A stretch of 64,000 bases of DNA from Sipunculus nudus (lineage: Eukaryota > Annelida > Sipuncula > Golfingiida > Sipunculidae), in assembly GCA_026874595.1 (NCBI GenBank), contig CM049312.1, positions 78,221,429 to 78,285,428 on the forward strand, written 5' to 3'. Below, one piece after another: positions 59,091 to 64,000 of the stretch. Each line of letters opens with the position of its first letter. The stretch's first letter is position 1. Under the pieces are notes generated by a model. It saw nothing but the letters and a program-made list of their open reading frames with translations, made no database searches and was not told where the DNA came from. The translations under genes and the position numbers were made by a program.

Positions 59091-59883
59091 TGTATAGCCA
59101 GCATGTATACGTTAGCATCATATCGACCCTCTGGCATTACGACCAGATTACTGGCGAAAGAGTGTCATTACATCCAAGTCTGGGGAGAGCATTATAAAAC
59201 CTTAATGAAATGCAACTATTTTCCTAATTTCTGAAAACGCTTTTTGATCTACAGGTACACTGTCAATCAACGTAAACCGGACCAATCGTTAGCATTTTTG
59301 TGTACTTTCTAATAATACCAAACATGAGCGAGAAAAAGTCCGTTTTAACCCAGCGCATTAGCAAACCCCTCGGCATGTTTGTTGAATTTATGACCACATG
59401 AACACAAGCGCAAGCATGGCTCGCATGGGTTACAGGACGCAGGCAACTTGCAGGCGATACAGGAAATGACCCGTGTCCATGGCAATATGTCAAAACATGT
59501 TACAAACCGACTGTTATATAATGATTGAGATTCATGAAGAATGTGAAAACACGATTCTCAGAACCACTTTCTTACAAACTCTTGCTAACAATCTATTTAT
59601 CTCTATTACAATTTAAAGCTACCAGTATGAACTTAATAAACGAAGTGAATACCTTAACACTCGCAGGCATCATACAGCAAAAACCAGCCAACCGTAAATA
59701 ATCTCGCACACGCACCCATAAATGAACAAACACAAACCAACCCCATTCAGTCACCTGATGAGTGCCACGCAGTGCGCACGAAACCTGCGGGTAGTGACAT
59801 TAATGCATTGATGCATTTATAAACTTATAGCAGCTCTACTTTATGTATCGAGTACTTTGATCCTGGAATGGCAATCAAACCCT

Positions 59884-59886
<3 letters not shown>

Positions 59887-59956
<70 letters not shown>
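59887..59956. repeat. (TA)n microsatellite
   Basis: About 35 TA units at the place where copy 1 holds the Harbinger-like pair and the tRNA-like cluster. Confidence 0.9.
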
Positions 59957-59958
<2 letters not shown>

Positions 59959-61608
59959 AGATGAGAATGCAGAATGCTGGTCAATTTATCTCACATTTAT
60001 CCCTCACAGCAAGTTTGTGGTGTTATCCGTACAATAGGGCTACTAAGAAAGTATGGCTTACGAAGAAGTTTTATGAATAGGGTTGCTACAGAAACAGGGG
60101 GGTGGGGTGAGGTGGGGTCCTCACTTTTTTAGCCGCCGCAACATTTTTTAAAATGGTTTCAGACCAATATATGCTTCCTAGACCCCTCTTTTCCGGACCT
60201 AGCGATCTTTTTTGGGTTTTGTCCTCACTCCTCCTGGGTTGGACCCCTCCTTGTCCTAAAGACTGGATCCGCCCCTGTGCTTACGCTCCCGAGGCAGCGG
60301 AAATCTTGCGCTTCTAAAGAAGCTACTGATTTTCTCGCTGCCTGCTGTAACCGTTTATGATGCACTTAAACACCAGGTGGCCTGTCTGCTGAAAAAAAAA
60401 AACTGCTGATGTGACTAGCAGCCAAGCAAATGCCACTCAACAAACACTCGACAGGCATCAGGCTCCGCCCGGGAACAAAGTGTAGGACCATTGTCTCTGA
60501 GCCTGTGGCCTGTTCAAACGGTTGCCGGGGCGATGAGCTGTCACTCAAAACGAAATGAACAACAAAAGCTCCGTGTATTCCTCGCTTGGCTGGTAAACAG
60601 TTTTGTCTTCCAGCACAGGGTCATATCTGATTGGACCAAAATACAGTGCTACCCTCTTGTGTAGAGATTCAGAATAAGAGGTGAAAACAAACAGCGCTTA
60701 CGATATAGGTAGTAGGCCTATAGGTAAAGCGTTGTGTAAAGAGCGTACCCTGTGCTACGATTTGAAAAATTTGCATTTGCGTTTTAAATGCGCTGAGTCG
60801 TATTTGTATCTAACCCAGATTGTTTCATTTGACCATATTGACCCAGGTGCAGAGACACATACCCCGTGTGTACATAGCAATGTCAATTATCTATTTCAGT
60901 CATACAAAATGTAGTGCTTTTCATGTGCATCCGTGGATTATCCCATGTATACAAACTCTCTGACACAGAAAAGCAAGTTTGATAAACAATGCACAGATTT
61001 ATTCATGAGCAATAATGAAACACACAACATGTAAATTAACAGTGTGCTGGGTCATAAAAGTTTTGCATACTGTTTCGGTAAATTAGGAAAATTTAAAATC
61101 GGCTTCTGTTGTGCAGGGGAAGAGCAAAGGGCTTAACACCGAGCGATCGAATCCCAGCTGAAGAGCGGTGTAACTTTTGAATGTCGGCGGACAGGATGAG
61201 CACTTAGTAGCATTAATAGGGAGGTCATACCCCACGGCTTTGGATTATTCTTAAAGGAGTGTGCCTTTAGGGTGTCAGCGATGTTTGGGAATGGTTACAT
61301 ACCCAGGACCCGCAACGAAGTAAACAAAGTATTGTCAATGCATCGATAATCGTGTGCTTCCGCGATTTCACGTAGTTAATTTCCTAAACCGAAATAATTT
61401 TCTGCAGAGATACATAGTCGGGTCATGATTTCGAAAAAATGAAGCGGATAAATCCACAAAATGTATGCTAACTTCTTGCTTTAAAAGGTGTATCTAACCT
61501 CTAAGAAGAAAACATTTTCTAAAAACAGCATATCACATGAACAATACGTCGAACACAAACAAATATTGTTAAGCTTGCGAGACACAAAATTATAATACGA
61601 TACTCCTG

Positions 61609-61610
<2 letters not shown>
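59957..61610. other. Non-coding, paralogous to about 42.1-43.5 kb
   Basis: Contains the counterpart of the shared MITE remnant, the uninterrupted site of the G-rich insertion and the SINE relic at about 61110-61175. No gene recognised. Confidence 0.5.
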
Positions 61611-61649
<39 letters not shown>

Positions 61650-61660
61650 TTATATATACT
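61611..61660. repeat. (TA)n microsatellite
   Basis: TA run absent from the matching place in copy 1. Confidence 0.85.
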
Positions 61661-64000
61661 TTTCCCAAATGCACTATTAACTGTAAAGCACTGAATGGTG
61701 ATCATGTTTGTTAACAAAACCATTTTGGATAAAATATTCACCCTCCCAAATGTGTCGACCCAAAATACAAAAGACCATATCCGATCCATTTTTTGAATGA
61801 TAAACTTCGCCTTAAATGACGCATTCATAATTAATGTCTTGATAACGAATAGGCATAAGTTAACAGGATTTGTAGCTAAGGTCGTACATATGCATGAAGC
61901 CTTCGACAGACCGAGCAGTTGTTGTCATACTGCAGTTACACTTTCTTGCATACTGTCAAACAGAACTTTAAAATAAGCCAGTAACACTGCTCATGGCAGT
62001 ATTCCATTCCCGTCCTTCGTTTTTGACGACCACTGCCTAAAGGAGAAAACAAATATCTTTAATAAAACATGCAGGAAGTTCAACATGAACATAATCATTA
62101 ATAGACTTTGTGGTTATTACATTGTAATCAGGGGCGTCACCAAGATTTAGTGAAGGGGGTGGGGGGGGGATGGGTTGCGGATATTTTTGCTTATTATCTG
62201 ATGGACAAATGCTGCACAGCCGTATATATTAAATATTCAAAACAAAAGAAAACACGAAAATCGAGAATGGTGAAAATATTTTAATTATTTAAAAAAAAAA
62301 GATCTATAATCATGTGTGTAGAATCCAAAGTTCATCAACACGAGTATCTTAGTTATTTCATGATTAATTAAGAAATAATGTCACGGAGAGGTTTGGGGCA
62401 TCTTCCTGATCATATTTCATCAAGATTGTATAAACGTCTTATGGTCGCTGTATGACAATATATATTACCCTTTCTCAACTTGATGGACAATTTTTTTGGC
62501 CTCCAAATGTATATTAATTCCCTGTTTGTCCACCGTATACAATTTGTATTATTAATTTTTCATAATAGACATTCAGCTCCTTAATGCAGTTGACATAATA
62601 GTATTTCCTATATTGGCAGAACTGGGAATTCAAATTAACTACCGGCATACCAACAATATTGACGTGCAATCTGTGACATCCGGGTTTTAGTGTATACGCA
62701 AAATGACAGCCCCTATAAGCGGTTTCAAGAAACGTGGAGAAATAAACCTGTCGGTGCTCGAGCAGGGCAAAGGGATGCGACACGAAATTGCTTCGAGGCA
62801 TCATACGGACGAGAATAAACTAGTATCTGTGTAGAGAGAACTTGTTGGACAGGGGACGTATATCGGTAAAGTTTAACGCTTGTTGGACCACGCCAACTCC
62901 TCAAATTACATGCAGGACGATACTTTTACAGTACACTACAATTTTGAGAAAATACCACAAAGTGAGTAGAGAATCGATTCAGCATCCGTTATTAAACCTT
63001 CTATTTTATTCTCGATTCAATTTTTACTGAAGTAGTAATTTACACTTTTTTTAAATAAAGCCATTTTATCAAAATGGATGTAAGTAAATATTAGCTAATA
63101 AAAGAAAAAAAAAGTAGCTCTCCCTCTTGCTGTCCCCGCCATATATATGTTTCTGTATAAAGGGGGTGTCAACCAGTGAACGTTTAAAGTAGATTTTGGG
63201 CACATACGTGTACATTGAAGAGTTAATTTATTCTTATATTTATTAACTTCTCAATTTATATACCGGTACTACAAATTATATATGTCTGAATGTTAATATC
63301 ATCATTCCGTGTGGGCAGTTTACTTGGTAATATTGGTTTTATGTACGTGGATATTTTCAAAATCTCTACGAGCACATTTAATTCTACAAGTGAATATTAT
63401 TATTATTATTATGAATTATTATTACACGTATATCTATAACATATTCTAGTTTGTTCTGTGTTGTACAGTGGTTTTATTATTTCTTTTAAATCTCATAGTT
63501 TTAATTGGTTTATATTACATTCTTAGGTGCTTTGTTAGTATGTTTCATGGTACAAAACGAAGCTCTGGCCTGGGTGTAATGCGATCACAGAACCAATCGA
63601 TCGATCCGACAATCAGTCAATCAATTAATCAATCAATAACTCGGAAAGTTTAGAATGATGAACTCTAACCAAACTCTGAGTTAGTTTACCTAATGGGGAA
63701 GGTAAAAGAGGCTGTCTTTGAAAGTGAAACAAGGGAGATTGTGTTATGTCAGTACATTATAACAGCTGACCGAATGAACGCATTTGCCCTATAACGGCTT
63801 AATTGGTGGTCAGCTAAAAATTACCCACTGAACTTAATTATAATTGATAATTACTAATCGTTGACACTCCTTTGCTTCAGGCAATTTATTTTGTTTTATA
63901 TTTTCTGAATTTCGCATTTCTATTCTTCGGTTAACAGAAGTAACGTTCCACTCCTTATTCTAAATTTCAGGAGAGAAAACAAAACAAAACAAATTTTTGG
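61661..64000. other. Non-coding, partly paralogous to 43.5-45 kb
   Basis: From about 62510 it follows copy 1 (CCCCTATAAGCGGTTT, CAACCAGTGAACGTTTAAAG and the CAATCAATC stretch). No gene recognised. A G-rich start CAGGGGCGTCACCAAG near 62131 looks like a MITE end. Confidence 0.4.

Larger units (their letters stand above)
48030..63990. repeat. Segmental duplication, copy 2 (P450 cluster)
   Basis: Direct counterpart of 24160-44990, shorter because it lacks the local tandem duplication, the Helentron-like element, the Harbinger-like pair and the tRNA-like cluster. It may extend beyond the window. Confidence 0.8.

Overview
The window is AT-rich, intron-containing eukaryotic DNA from an invertebrate animal. 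A single-domain fibrinogen-related lectin gene, a tandem cluster of clan-2 cytochrome P450 genes and the mix of transposons suggest a mollusc (inference). No bacterial operons, CRISPR arrays or rRNA genes are visible.

Positions 1-14.4 kb are dominated by an LTR retrotransposon on the minus strand, present as two nearly identical copies in a 5,013-bp direct tandem duplication. Copy A has one long ORF (gag, zinc knuckle, aspartic protease, integrase). Remnants of reverse transcriptase and RNase H lie downstream of the integrase, the order typical of Gmr1-like Ty3/gypsy elements. Copy B keeps gag-protease but has lost integrase, RT and RNase H, and ends in a polypurine tract and a 239-bp LTR. 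A second local duplication (10.8-12.1 kb versus 13.2-14.2 kb) and several MITE fragments follow.

Positions 16.4-19.3 kb hold a complete three-exon gene on the plus strand for a secreted fibrinogen-domain protein (about 275 aa). Both introns start with GC rather than GT. A CR1/L2-like LINE remnant lies at 20.6-22.0 kb.

Positions 24.2-64 kb are a direct segmental duplication (about 24.2-45 kb and 48-64 kb) built around cytochrome P450 genes on the minus strand. Each copy has a complete six-exon gene (30045-35155 and 50846-56857; each 499 codons plus stop with identical exon lengths). To its left each has a decayed relative of which I recognise mainly exon 3. Both intact proteins have the heme-cysteine, ExxR and PERF motifs but lack the usual acidic residue of the I-helix oxygen-activation motif. 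A conserved block with an inverted-repeat core lies upstream of all four P450 units.

The two segmental copies were later changed by different insertions. Copy 1 received a Helentron-like non-autonomous element (empty site visible in copy 2), two adjacent PIF/Harbinger-like MITEs sharing one TAA target site, a palindromic cluster of four tRNA-like Pol III units, and a G-rich minisatellite insertion with an 8-bp target duplication. Copy 2 received an 805-bp long-TIR element in P450 intron 1 and a LINE 3' fragment. Between the copies a 5'-truncated LINE interrupts a roughly 200-bp repeat array. All coordinates, splice sites and similarities were read by eye; no alignment or database search was run.
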